DNA of 64,000 nt, from the NCBI RefSeq assembly GCF_010183535.1, contig NC_071332.1:3906001-3970000 (forward strand), in the 5' to 3' direction. Positions within the stretch are counted from its first letter, which is position 1. Each line of letters starts with the position of its first letter. The translations under genes and the position numbers were made by a program. Below the pieces are notes generated by a model that was not told the origin of the DNA, made no database searches, and worked only from the letters and a program-made list of their open reading frames with translations. Of this stretch, positions 1 to 8,650 are shown piece after piece. This DNA comes from Caenorhabditis remanei. Taxonomy: Eukaryota; Nematoda; Chromadorea; Rhabditida; Rhabditidae.

Positions 1-45
1 CAAGACTTGCGAAAAGCGATATTCTTTGTCATAAAAATGTTTTAG

Positions 46-603
46 AACATCCATCTCGGAAACCCGGTGGAGGATCTGACCAACTTGCTTGTCACGTCAG
101 CAGATGTGGAGATTCGAAGAAAGAAATTTATGAAAGTGAGTCAACTTTTTTGGGACCATATGCTATTGGGATCAATGAAACAAATTCCAGATCTTTCAAG
201 TCTACTTCTACGCGTTGGTGGACCTTCAACCACCGAATTATCAGCTCTTGGATTTGAAAAAGTGGTTTAAGGAGTACGAAGCGGAGGCGGTGCTCAATGG
301 GTAAGAGTACAAAGTGTATAGCTATACTACTATACATATGTATATGTGTACAACTACAAAATTCTAGAAACGGGAAAGGAAAAAACACCAATTTTCTCCT
401 CCTCGTCAACCTATAATTTTCTTCCGTTTTCTTCCAGAATCGAGGCACTTCTCCTGACTCTTTCCGAGAACCCGGATGACAAAATCAAACGTGCGGCGGC
501 TCACCGATGGGAGACGTCGCTGGACGACACCGTGGATTTTCTGACTGGAAATTATGTGTCGGATGATGAGCACACGTTCTTCGCGCATAAGGAGGATGAA
601 TAA
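46..603 (+). CDS. 3' part of an unrecognised gene, last three exons
   Basis: Three exons join in frame: 46-135, 245-300 and 438-603, each preceded by an AG acceptor (TTTTAG, TTATCAG, TTCCAG) and followed by GTGAGT or GTAAGA donors, ending at a TAA at 601-603. The phases fit exactly (0, then 2, then 2). The readable C-terminal part is about 103 residues and strongly charged; it ends in an acidic tail HTFFAHKEDE. The middle exon is rich in Lys and Glu (LKKWFKEYEAEAV) and looks helical. I do not recognise the family; the 5' part is outside the window. The last exon has been partly copied about 700 bp downstream. Confidence in the exon structure is good, and none is placed on function. Confidence 0.7.
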
Positions 604-719
604 TTGGTGTACGGAGAATAAATCTTTCTTTTTTTGCTTTTTGGGGGATTGAGTGACGTATAAAGATAGGTAGTTGAGACAATGAGAGGAGGAACTAAAG
701 CTTGGATGTCTGTGAGACG

Positions 720-1196
720 GGCGGTACCAAGTTTATAAAATTTATATATTTGAATAGATCACGTCAAGGGCTACATTTTTGTAGTTGACAAGTTTTCTCT
801 AACTTTAAACCCTACCGAGATATAACGGTTTTGAGATAGGCATTTGAAGCCACGAGAGATTGAGAGACGCCGAGAAACGATGATGCTTGAAACAGAAGGG
901 TGGTACCAAATTTTTCAAATTTTATATATTCGAACAGATCAAATCAAGGGCTACATTTTTGTAGTTGACAACTTTTTGGTAGCTCTTCACGCTTTTGAGA
1001 TACGCGTCTTCAAATATAAGTCTGAGAACCACAAAGGGAGAGATGCAGACAGTCAGACCATTTAGATTCTCTGCGCCTCTTCCACTGCGGGTAATTTTTA
1101 AAGGCGCATATCTCGAAAGTGTGAATAGCTATCAAAAAGTTGTCAACTGCAAAAATGTAGCTCTAGACATTTGCAATAAAATGAATATCATTTTGT
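720..1196. repeat. dispersed foldback repeat family R1, two copies
   Basis: Two head-to-head copies of a repeat seen at least eight times in the first 25 kb. The core reads TTTTTGTAGTTGACAACTTT, then ATAGCT, CACGCTTTTGAGATA and GCGCCTTTAAA. It is followed by a stretch like GAGACGCAGAGAAGCTAGAG and then the same core in inverted orientation. The full foldback is about 250 bp. Other copies lie at 1995-2290, 2990-3240, 3725-4170, 20030-20280, 22340-22800 and around the insertion at 23931. No coding potential is seen. This is probably a non-autonomous element. Confidence 0.75.
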
Positions 1197-1218
1197 CATG
1201 GTAGGACAAAATAAAGCG

Positions 1219-1345
1219 TGGGAGACGTCGCTGGATTTCCTGGAAATTATGTGTCGGATGATGAGCACACGTTCTTTTCGCATAAGGAGGATGAATAATT
1301 GGAAATACGGAAATAAATCTTTTTTGGGCTCTTGGAGTGTTGGCG
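1219..1345 (+). pseudogene. partial copy of the upstream 3' exon
   Basis: This segment repeats 510-640 with small deletions and insertions: GAGACGTCGCTGGA, ATTATGTGTCGGATGATGAG, CACACGTTCTT, CGCATAAGGAGGATGAATAA and AATAAATCTTT occur in the same order. A deletion of the ACGACACCGTGGAT stretch and a changed TTCTTTTCGCA junction shift the frame, so it is a non-functional tail copy. Its 5' boundary sits just after an R1 repeat. Confidence 0.8.
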
Positions 1346-1575
1346 GGGTGACGTATAAAGGGGGAACGGGGGAGATGGATCATTTTGAGACGGGCGGTTG
1401 TGACAATTGGGCGGATGACGTGAATACGAATGAAGAAGAAGAAGAAGGCAAACACTTGAGAAATGGGGGTGGAGATGAGAAATTGAGAAATTGGTTTTTG
1501 GATTGGGATCTACTGCAAAAATGGAACATTTTTGGGCATTTATTGGAAGAGCCCTTGGAATCTAGTTTTTGAAAG

Positions 1576-1690
1576 AGGTTCTTACAGCCGCGCTCTACCG
1601 AAACCGAAGAAAATTGTGTGCGAAATTGAGAGACTCAGAGAAAAAGAGACATCTTTCAAGAGGATTGCCATGACGCTGAAGTTACGAGGA
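1576..1690. repeat. degenerate copy of the 138-bp MITE
   Basis: Contains CTTACAGCCGCGCTCTACCG, then GAAACCGAAGAAAATTGTG, GAAATTGAGAGACTCAGAGA and AAAAGAGACATCTTTCAAG, matching the left two thirds of the MITE described at 52859. The right terminal repeat is decayed. Confidence 0.7.
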
Positions 1691-1994
1691 ATCTGGATCT
1701 GGTTTTATATTTTGCACAAAGACGATTTGAGCCGAGATGCATTAGAATTATGATGAGCCTTATTAGTCATTTTTCCCATTTAATGCGTAGTGTTCAAAAC
1801 CTGAAGTTTTTAGACATTAATTATATAAATGAAAGCTGAAATCACAAGGATAACAAATCTGTTTTCAAAATTTCTGTAACGCCAAAATTACCCAAGTTAC
1901 GCTCCTTTACTAACACGGTAGGACACCAAAATTTTCAAAAAAGTGGTAAACTTTGAGAGCTTTCCATAGCCTCAAAAATAGTTCCAGCATTCAA

Positions 1995-2290
1995 ATTTTT
2001 TAGATAAGCGTGAAGGTCAATCCCAGCTCACTATTTTTGTAGTTGACAACTTTTTTATAGCTATTCACGTTTTTGAGATACCCGGCTTTAAATATAAGTG
2101 CTTGGAAGGGTGAGGGGGGAGAGAGCGCAGACAACTAGAGCGTCTAACTGTCTGCGTCTCCTTGCGGTGACGTCATCAACTTGCAAGCTAACCTATTTTC
2201 AAAGACGTATAACTCAAAAGGGTGAATAGCTATCGAAAAGTTATCAACTACAAAAATGGAGAATTAGGTTTGATCTACACAAAAATGAAA
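1995..2290. repeat. R1 foldback copy
   Basis: TATTTTTGTAGTTGACAACT, ATAGCTATTCACG and TTTTGAGATACC on the left, CTCAAAAGGGTGAATAGCTA and TCGAAAAGTTATCAACTACA on the right, with GAGAGAGCGCAGACAACTAG in the loop region. It lies upstream of the protease gene. Between it and the start codon is a second fragment at 2410-2470 (AGAGAGCGCAGACAGCTAGA). Confidence 0.7.
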
Positions 2291-2650
2291 ACGTGGGTTT
2301 GTGGGACAATCTGGGACGGAGCTACAGTATGTCAAAGTTGATCAATTTTTCACGAAAAAAACCATAAACCACCTACATAACCCCTCTTTATTCATTTTCT
2401 CATATGCTACTAAAGTTAGAGAGAGAAAGTAAAGAGAGCGCAGACAGCTAGAGCGTCTAACTTCTCTGCGTCCTCTCCTCCTCTCCTTTACTTTTTCTAC
2501 CTGCAACCACTATCACCACCACCTACCGATTCATTTTGCACAGGTTTCCATTATTTACGACAATAACCGCCCAGGGCTTTTTATGATCGAACCCATAACT
2601 TTTCCCTTCCATCCTTCCGCTTCTTTTTGTTTCAGTCCGTGTCAGAGACT

Positions 2651-4878
2651 ATGACGTCTCTAACAATATTCCTTCTATCCTTACAACTAATATCTATATC
2701 TGCATTTGATTTCATGCAGAATTTCGAGAACTCATTCTTCGAAATCCAAGTGGATCGAGATCATCCTGACAATTTGTACAAAGAATTTGAAGAGTTTCAA
2801 GTGAAATATAAGAGGCAGTATAAGGATGAAATTGAGAAGAAGTTCCGGTTTGAGCAATTTGTAAGGAGTCATAATCAAGTTGGCAAGTGAGTACTGTAGA
2901 GCAGGAAACGCGCTCTAACGAAACTTATGCAGAAAAATTGAAAAATTGACCAAGTTTGACAGTACGTCACAAAATTTTCCTAGACTCCACCTGCCCAAAA
3001 ATTATATATCTGTGTAGATCAAACCTGCATCTCTATTTTTGCAGTTGACAACTTTTTTATAGCTATTTACGCTTTTGAGATATGCGCCTTTAAAGATAGA
3101 GGAGAGGGAGAGAGACGCAGAGAAGCGAGAGTGTCTGACCTCTCAGCTTCTCTTCCTCGTCCCGTGTGTTTAAAGGCGCATATCTCAAAAGTGGGCGGAG
3201 TTATCAAAAAGTAGTAAACTACAAAATTGTAGGGTTAAATTTTGTCTTTATATCTGTAAAAAATGCGACTTTTCGGACGGCAGGGTTGCGATCGAAGTCA
3301 GCCAAAATACGCGACGCAACCGCTCCGCCTCCCTTTATTACAACTTTCAAACACTTCCAGAATGAACAAAAAGGCAGAAGCGTCCGGTCATGACACGAAA
3401 TTCGGAATCAACAAGTTCAGTGACCGTAGTAAGGATGAAATAAGCGTAAGTTGGTATCCCCCAACTGCTCCCCCACCAATCATTTCTTCCAGAGCATGTT
3501 CTCAAAAGTCGGACCGTCCAACATATCACAATCGAATATTCCAATGTTCGATATGAAAAACTTTCGTGTTAAACGACAAATGGAGGGACTTCCGAAAATG
3601 TTCGATTTGAGAAATAAGAAGATTGGAGGGAGATATATCATTGGAGATATTAAGAATCAAGGTATCAACTTGAAATCTCTGACAAAGTTTCCTGAAATTA
3701 TGAATAACTTTGCAAGTGAAAATTTATATTCGTTAAATAGATCAAATCTGAATCTCCATTTTTGTAGTTAACAACTTTTTGATAGCTATCCACGCTTTTG
3801 AGATATGCACCTTTAAAGATAGCAACCACAGGAGGGCGTCTCGCTTCTCTGCGTCTCCCCCTCCCTCTCTCTCTGGCGCGTCTACAAGACTAACTATAAA
3901 GGCGCATATCTCCAAAGCGTGAATCCCTATCAAAAAGTTGTCAACTACAAAAATGAAGATCTAGATTTGATCTACAAGAAAGATGTAATATCAAAAGAGT
4001 GGGACCATTTTTGCGACAGGGAGAGACGCAGAGAACTTAGGGTGTCTGACTGACTGCGTGTCTTCCCCACACTGCATAACTTTGAGCGATAGTATCTCAA
4101 AAGCACGAATAGCTATCAAAAAGTGATCAACTACAAAAATGAAGAGCTTACATTGATCTACACAACCATATAAAACATATAATGCTCATACCAAACTACA
4201 GCCTGTTAAAGCTTCCAAAGACTAACTAACTATTTTCCAGGCGAATGCTCGTGTTGTTGGGCGTTCGCTGCAACTTCCCTTGCTGAAGTGGCGTATTCGG
4301 TGCATTTGAAGAAACCAGTGGTTCTATCCGATCAAGAAGTATGTGACTGTGCTGCGAAAGAGAGGCCAGGATGCTCGGGTGCATTACCGACTGACGGACT
4401 ACATTACATCAAAGAAATGGGATTGGCGAAAGAGAATGAATACGAGTACTCTCAAGAAAGATCTACTGAGTTGGGAAGATGTGATGCAGAAAAACATGAA
4501 CGAGACCTGAATCCGTTGATGCTTGATTATTATTTCATTGATCCATTCAATGCTGAATATATCATCACCCACCATCTCGTTCAACTGAATCTTCCAGTAT
4601 CTGTAGCATTCAAAGTTGGAGAAAGTTTGACAGTTTACAAAGAAGGTATTCTCGAACTGACGGATTGTGAGGACGCTAAAGAACAACACTGGCATTCTGC
4701 AACGATCATCGGTTATGGAACTACAATAAGTTCGACGGGACGGAAAGTGAACTATTGGATTTTGAGAAACTCTTGGGATACTGATTGGGGAGATTCTGGA
4801 TACGCAAGAATTGTGCGCGGAACCGATTATTGTAGCATGGAATCTCATGGAAATGGAGCACGAATTCCTGATGAATAA
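2651..4878 (+). CDS. Papain-family (C1A) cathepsin-like cysteine protease
   Basis: Four exons (2651-2886, 3361-3445, 3493-3661, 4241-4878) give an uninterrupted 375-residue protein. Residues 1-18 are a signal peptide (MTSLTIFLLSL...). Residues 30-107 form an I29-type inhibitory propeptide ending FGINKFSD. The mature enzyme starts near residue 135. The oxyanion Gln163 (KNQG), nucleophile Cys169 (ECSCCWAF), His315 (WHSATIIGYG) and Asn340 (RNSWDTDWG) are all present, so an active lysosomal or secreted protease is expected. The usual GSCW motif reads SCCW. A TTTCAG at 2631-2635 just before the start may be a trans-splice acceptor. Introns 1 and 3 contain R1 repeats. From memory the C. elegans C50F4 interval also has a C1A protease (tag-329), which would be the likely orthologue. 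Family certain; subfamily not. Confidence 0.93.
2990..3240. repeat. R1 foldback copy in protease intron 1
   Basis: TTTTTGCAGTTGACAACTTT and GCTTTTGAGATATGCGCCTT on the left; TTTAAAGGCGCATATCTCAA and TATCAAAAAGTAGTAAACTA on the right, separated by a stretch containing GAGAGAGACGCAGAGAAGCG. A complete intronic copy. Confidence 0.75.
3725..4170. repeat. R1 foldback copies in protease intron 3
   Basis: At least one full copy (3740-3980: TTTTTGTAGTTAACAACTTT to AAAGTTGTCAACTACAAAAA) followed by a second half copy up to 4165 (AAAAAGTGATCAACTACAAA). They account for most of the 579-bp intron. Confidence 0.7.
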
Positions 4879-4923
4879 CTTTTTTTCAAAAGAGGAGATT
4901 TCCTTGTTGTGAATGATTTGATG

Positions 4924-4929
4924 AATAAA
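4924..4929 (+). terminator. poly(A) signal of the protease gene
   Basis: AATAAA 46 bp after the TAA stop at 4876-4878, at the usual nematode 3' UTR distance. Confidence 0.6.
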
Positions 4930-5020
4930 GAGATGCGGTTTGTTAAGAAAAATGTGTTAATTGTAAAAAGAAAACAATACCGAAGTGTTGGAAACTTTTT
5001 CCGAAGCAAATCTGTGAAGC

Positions 5021-5426
5021 TGAGTTGCGCGGAATTCCGACTTCCGACTTCTGGGCATTTTTTCATTTCCGACTTCCGACTTCCGCATAAGGAGTTTTAC
5101 TTCCGACTTCCGTCATTTCAACACTGTGAAATTTAGGAAGAAAACATTTCGCAGAAATACATGAAAAGATGGTCAAATAGGATAGAAAATGGCTTTTCTA
5201 CAGCCAAAAACCAATTTTCCAATGATTTTAGCGAGTTTTATGATTTTTCTCTTGGAGTTTGGAATATTTGCGAAAAAAAATCTACTTCCGACTTCCGACT
5301 TCCGACTTCCAACTTTCAACTTCCGACTTCCGGGCGTTTTTTGAATTCCGACTTCCGACTTCCGACTTCCGGATTAGAAATTTTACTTCCGACTTCCGTT
5401 TTAGAAAAAATCACTTCCGCACAACT
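5021..5426. repeat. foldback element filled with ACTTCCG tandem repeats, copy 1
   Basis: Arrays of the 7-mer ACTTCCG flank a unique core (5120-5280) that is the reverse complement of the core of copy 3 at 23931 (AATATTTGCG, CTTGGAGTTT, TTTTCTCTTG). The ends read GAGTTGCGCGGAA and CCGCACAACT, a decayed form of the terminal repeat AGAGTTGCATGGAA seen in copies 2 and 3. No coding capacity. Confidence 0.8.
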
Positions 5427-5608
5427 ATGATGTGAAGTAATTATTTAATCTACTTTCACAGAAAGTTGTGTTTAAATCTTTCTCAATGATTCTTGACTTT
5501 TTACGTTTTTCGAAGTTATACCCAGAAAGTAATCCTTTTTTAAATCTTAGAATTTGGTGTCTACTCCGAAAATTCGAAAAACTTTTTTCAGGCAAACAAA
5601 CTCATACC

Positions 5609-5950
5609 AGAGTTGCATGGAAGTGATTCCGGAAGTCGGAACTCGGAAATCGGAAGGCGGAAATCGGAAGTGAAATGTTCTTATCCGGAACTCGGAAGTC
5701 GGAAGTGAAATAACGCCCGGAAGTCGGAAGTCGGAAGTCGGAATTCGATTTTTTCTCAAACTTTCAAAAACCATTTTTCCATGCATTTCTGCGAAATTCA
5801 CTTCTCGAAAATTCCACAGTTATGGAATGACGGAAGTCGGAAGTGAATTTTCTTATCCGGAAGTCGGAAGTGAAATGTTCTTATCCGGAACTCGGAAGTC
5901 GGAAGTCGGAATGGAAAAAATGCCCGGAATTCGGAATTCCAGGCAACTCT
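5609..5950. repeat. foldback element with GGAAGTC repeats, copy 2
   Basis: Starts AGAGTTGCATGGAAGTGA and ends in a related inverted end, TTCCAGGCAACTCT. In between are runs of CGGAAGTCGGAAGTCGG around a core that contains CTTTCAAAAACCATTTTTCC and GCATTTCTGCGAAATTCAC. The same family as 23931-24263. Confidence 0.85.
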
Positions 5951-6885
5951 GACTCATACTGACCGAAAATGTGTGAACAAAACTTTAAGATCTGAAAATT
6001 TGGTGGAAAATGAATTTTTAGCACGGAATTGGTAATGAAAAACGGATAGAGCATACAAAAACTATAAACTAGCACAAAAACATAAAATTATGTCATGAGT
6101 ATACGTTTACTTTCCTCCCATTTCCCCTTTCATTATCTGTTCAGTTTTAAAAAAAATCGTGACCTTTCAATGCACCGCATGGCCCACGTGTTCGTAGTAG
6201 CAGTTTGTTCTATTAGGATTTCTTATTTATTTCGATTTATCCATGACTGCTGAACGGCTCGAAAGACGATTAGGGATAATTAGGGGTAAGTAGAGGTAAT
6301 TGTGAACTCTATTGGGGGTGGAATCTCGGAGTAGTTCCACATCCGTTCGCCCACATTTTCAGCCTTTCAGTTTTTCGACAAAAAATTCCACACTTTGAAA
6401 TACTTCGAAAACTGCATTTTCAGTATAAACATTCGAGAATTTTTTAAAACATTTGGTGTGATGCAACTGCGCTCTTTTGGACTTGGGTCATTTTTTCAGC
6501 TAATTAGAAATTTTGAACACCGTGAGTCTAGGAAAAGATTCAATAAAGTTGATATTTGATCTACCTTTTTCAAAATTGAAATCTCGAAAATTTTTCATAA
6601 TTTTTGAATTTCGAAGAATTTGATCTACTTTTTAGCTTTCAAATTTGAGAGTATTTGTCATCATTTTCGAATGTTGCTTTTTTGGCTAGTCTCCTCGTCT
6701 CCTATTCTGCTATTCCCCTAAAATCTGCGACTATTGATAGAACCGAGGTACGTGTTGGGGTATGGAGATGGGATTGGGAAAATCAGTAAATTTAACCGGC
6801 GGTGCTGTCTTTGTTCAAGTTTCAGAATCCCTTCATATCGAGGAAGACAACATCGACTTCAGAAGAATGACGAATTCAACGATCT
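5951..6885. other. noncoding stretch, nothing recognised
   Basis: AT-rich unique sequence with no convincing exon, RNA gene or repeat. It contains short CACGTG (6187) and T-rich runs only. Confidence 0.5.
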
Positions 6886-7028
6886 TCGTCGTTTAACGCG
6901 AAGGTTTTTCATGCCGAACATTAGAATATTCGATGGCGGTATGTTGGACGGTCCGACTTTCGAGAACATGCTGTGAATCGGATGAAACTTTCGGTGGTGC
7001 TGGGGGATACCAACTTATTGCTCGTGAT
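6886..7028 (-). pseudogene. inverted fragment of the cathepsin gene
   Basis: Read on the minus strand, this matches protease intron 2 and exon 3 (3449-3590): AAGTTGGTATCCCCCA, then AGCATGTTCTC, AAAGTCGGACCGTCCAACAT, TCGAATATTC, ATGTTCG, and CGTTAAACGACGA. Homology stops abruptly on both sides, so it is a truncated, inverted duplicate with intron sequence kept. That means DNA-level duplication rather than retrocopying. Confidence 0.85.
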
Positions 7029-7332
7029 GTCAACACGAAGTCAAATTGGATTCAGATGAATCGAACAAATCACAAGTTTCTCTCTTCATAAATGTCGGAT
7101 GAGTTTCACCATATGGTGGAGGTTTTGTCCCGCCTCCTAGTCTGATAGCAAGTAGTTGAGAAATATTTAAAACCCAGATTATTTTATTGATATGTTTTGA
7201 GTGTTGGATGAGCAAAAGAGGTACACGATAGTGGAAAGACGGGCTGAGAAACCAGTTGAACTGGGAAGAGAGATCGGGAAAATTAGTGAGAACGAAAAAT
7301 AAATAAACAACAATAAATTGGGGAAACGGACA

Positions 7333-7472
7333 CTTTTCGTTTGATTCCAGCCCTTGCTGTCCATCCCCTTCCCCTTTTGTCTTCTCCAGCTCTATTGTCA
7401 TCCCCACCACAGAAAGACAACGAGCTATTGAAAACAAAGTGGATAACAGCAAGAGGGGAATCAAACGAAAGG
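7333..7472 (+). ncRNA. long hairpin B0, unit 1 of a structured array
   Basis: The 5' arm (7333-7360, CTTTTCGTTTGATTCC...CTTGCTGT) pairs with the 3' arm (7446-7472, ACAGCAAG...GGAATCAAACGAAAG). An inner stem AGCTC/GAGCT with TTGTC/GACAA closes the tip. A C-rich bulge CCCTTCCC at 7366-7373 is complementary to the loop GGGAAGGG of the next hairpin. The strand of transcription is unknown; features are listed on the plus strand only for convenience. A purine-rich leader of about 130 nt (with GAGGTACACG) precedes it, as in the other units. Confidence 0.6.
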
Positions 7473-7490
7473 CCGAGTAGTACTAGTGAC

Positions 7491-7679
7491 TTTCTGGAAA
7501 CTAAATAATCCGTGGGGAGCTAGTTTTCTGTGGATCGATGTCTTCAATTCGATATCAGGGACCCGGATTTTCTACGAAAAAACGAATTGTAGACATTCGA
7601 TTTTTGGGGTCTGAGGGAAGGGATCAGACCTTGGAATTCACAGAAAACAGCTCACCACGGATCAGAAGGAGACCAGAAA
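7491..7679 (+). ncRNA. long hairpin A1, unit 1
   Basis: Nested stems: TTTCTGG (7491) with CCAGAAA (7673); ATCCGTGG with CCACGGAT; GAGCT-GTTTTCTGTG with CACAGAAAAC-AGCTC; TGTCT-TCAATTCG with CGAATTG-AGACA. A separate small hairpin GGTCTGA...TCAGACC (7608-7630) carries the loop GGGAAGGG. The terminal loop keeps GGATTTTCTACGAAAAA, also found in A2 and nearly in A3. Confidence 0.65.
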
Positions 7680-7804
7680 ATTGCTAGGAAAAGGGGGAAA
7701 AAGGGGGAAATGACAAGAAATAAGACTAAAATGAAAAATTACAGAAAAAGAAGAGAAAATCCATGGAGAGAGGGGGGTACAAGAAAGGGAGAGGAACAGC
7801 ACAC

Positions 7805-7937
7805 GGTCTCTCAGCGATGCGAGTGGAGGAATCATCACGCTGTCTGCCCTCACCCCTCCTCGAATCGTCGGAATGGAATTGCGAGATGAAAAACGAAAAT
7901 CGAGGAGGCGACAGCGACGATTGGCATCGAGAGAGGC
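7805..7937 (+). ncRNA. long hairpin B1, unit 2
   Basis: Outer pairing of TCTCTC-GATGC with GCATCGAGAGAGG. Inner pairing is CGCTGTC with GACAGCG, then CCTCCTCGA with TCGAGGAGG. A one-sided bulge holds CTCACCCC (7849-7856), complementary to the loop GGGGTGAG of A2. The stem base C-G here is T-A in B2 (CCTCCTTGAA with TTCAAGGAGG), a compensatory change. Confidence 0.65.
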
Positions 7938-7949
7938 ACGTGAGTTGAT

Positions 7950-8140
7950 GAATTTCTAGAAAAGAGGTGCTCCGTGCTAGACTGTTCGTCTGTGCGGATG
8001 TTATCAATTCGATATCAAAGAGGAGGATTTTCTACGAAAAAACGAATTGATAACATCCAATATTTCAAAGTCTGGGGGTGAGAACAGACTTAAAACCACA
8101 GAGAAGAGTCTAGCACGGAGCATCTGAATAATAGAAATTC
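7950..8140 (+). ncRNA. long hairpin A2, unit 2
   Basis: GAATTTCTA (7950) pairs with TAGAAATTC (8132). GGTGCTCCGTGCTAGACT (7966-7983) pairs with AGTCTAGCACGGAGCATC (8107-8124). GGATGTTATCAATTCG pairs perfectly with CGAATTGATAACATCC. The accessory hairpin AAGTCTG...CAGACTT carries the loop GGGGTGAG (8075-8082). The conserved terminal loop holds GGATTTTCTACGAAAAA. Confidence 0.7.
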
Positions 8141-8274
8141 ACCAAGAAAAAAGAGAGAAAAGAAATTAAAAGACAAGAAGAGGAAAAAGGTACAAAACTC
8201 AACAGACAAGAAGGAAGAAAAGAAAACAGAATGTAACAGACAGAGAAGAGGAAAAAGGTACAGAAAAAAACACG

Positions 8275-8408
8275 GTCCCCTGCCGATTGTCATTCGAGAT
8301 AACGAATCGCTGTCAGCCCCCACCCCTCCTTGAACTTCAAATAAAGACTACACAACAAAAAAAACGAAATGAAATTCAAGGAGGTGACAGCGACAATCGA
8401 CAGGGGAC
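8275..8408 (+). ncRNA. long hairpin B2, unit 3
   Basis: GTCCCCTGCCGATTGTC (8275-8291) pairs with GACAATCGACAGGGGAC (8392-8408). A local ATTCG/CGAAT stem follows. CGCTGTC pairs with GACAGCG and CCTCCTTGAA with TTCAAGGAGG. The bulge CCCACCCC (8319-8326) is complementary to the loop GGGGTGGG of A3. Confidence 0.7.
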
Positions 8409-8416
8409 AGTGGAAT

Positions 8417-8611
8417 GGTGATACTCTAGAAACCAGATGCTCCGCGGAACGCATTTCTCTGTCAGGATGTTATCAATCCATTATCTGGAAGGAGGATTTT
8501 CTATGAAAAATGGAATTGATAACATCCTATATCTCAAAGTCTGGGGGTGGGCGCAGACTTGTTGACACAGAAAAAGCGTTCCACGGAGCATCTGGAGACT
8601 AGAGAATCACC
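8417..8611 (+). ncRNA. long hairpin A3, unit 3
   Basis: GGTGAT-CTCTAG-CCAGATGCTCCG (from 8417) pairs with CGGAGCATCTGG-CTAGAG-ATCACC (to 8611). GGAACGC pairs with GCGTTCC where A2 has GCTAGACT with AGTCTAGC, so the stem is kept with different bases. GGATGTTATCAAT pairs with ATTGATAACATCC. The accessory hairpin AAGTCTG...CAGACTT has loop GGGGTGGG (8544-8551). It ends 40 bp from the stop codon of the minus-strand gene. Confidence 0.7.
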
Positions 8612-8650
8612 ATGGAAAAGGTGAGGAAAGAAGGGACGCAGGGGGAGTAA

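Noticed and set aside
5280..5400. Regularly repeated CTTCCGA units resembling a CRISPR array
   Set aside because: Units are directly adjacent with no unique spacers, and the arrays are arms of a eukaryotic foldback element.
7726..8007. 93-codon minus-strand frame across hairpins B1 and A2
   Set aside because: The same sequence is explained by palindromic structure, which opens frames on both strands; no conservation of the frame between units.
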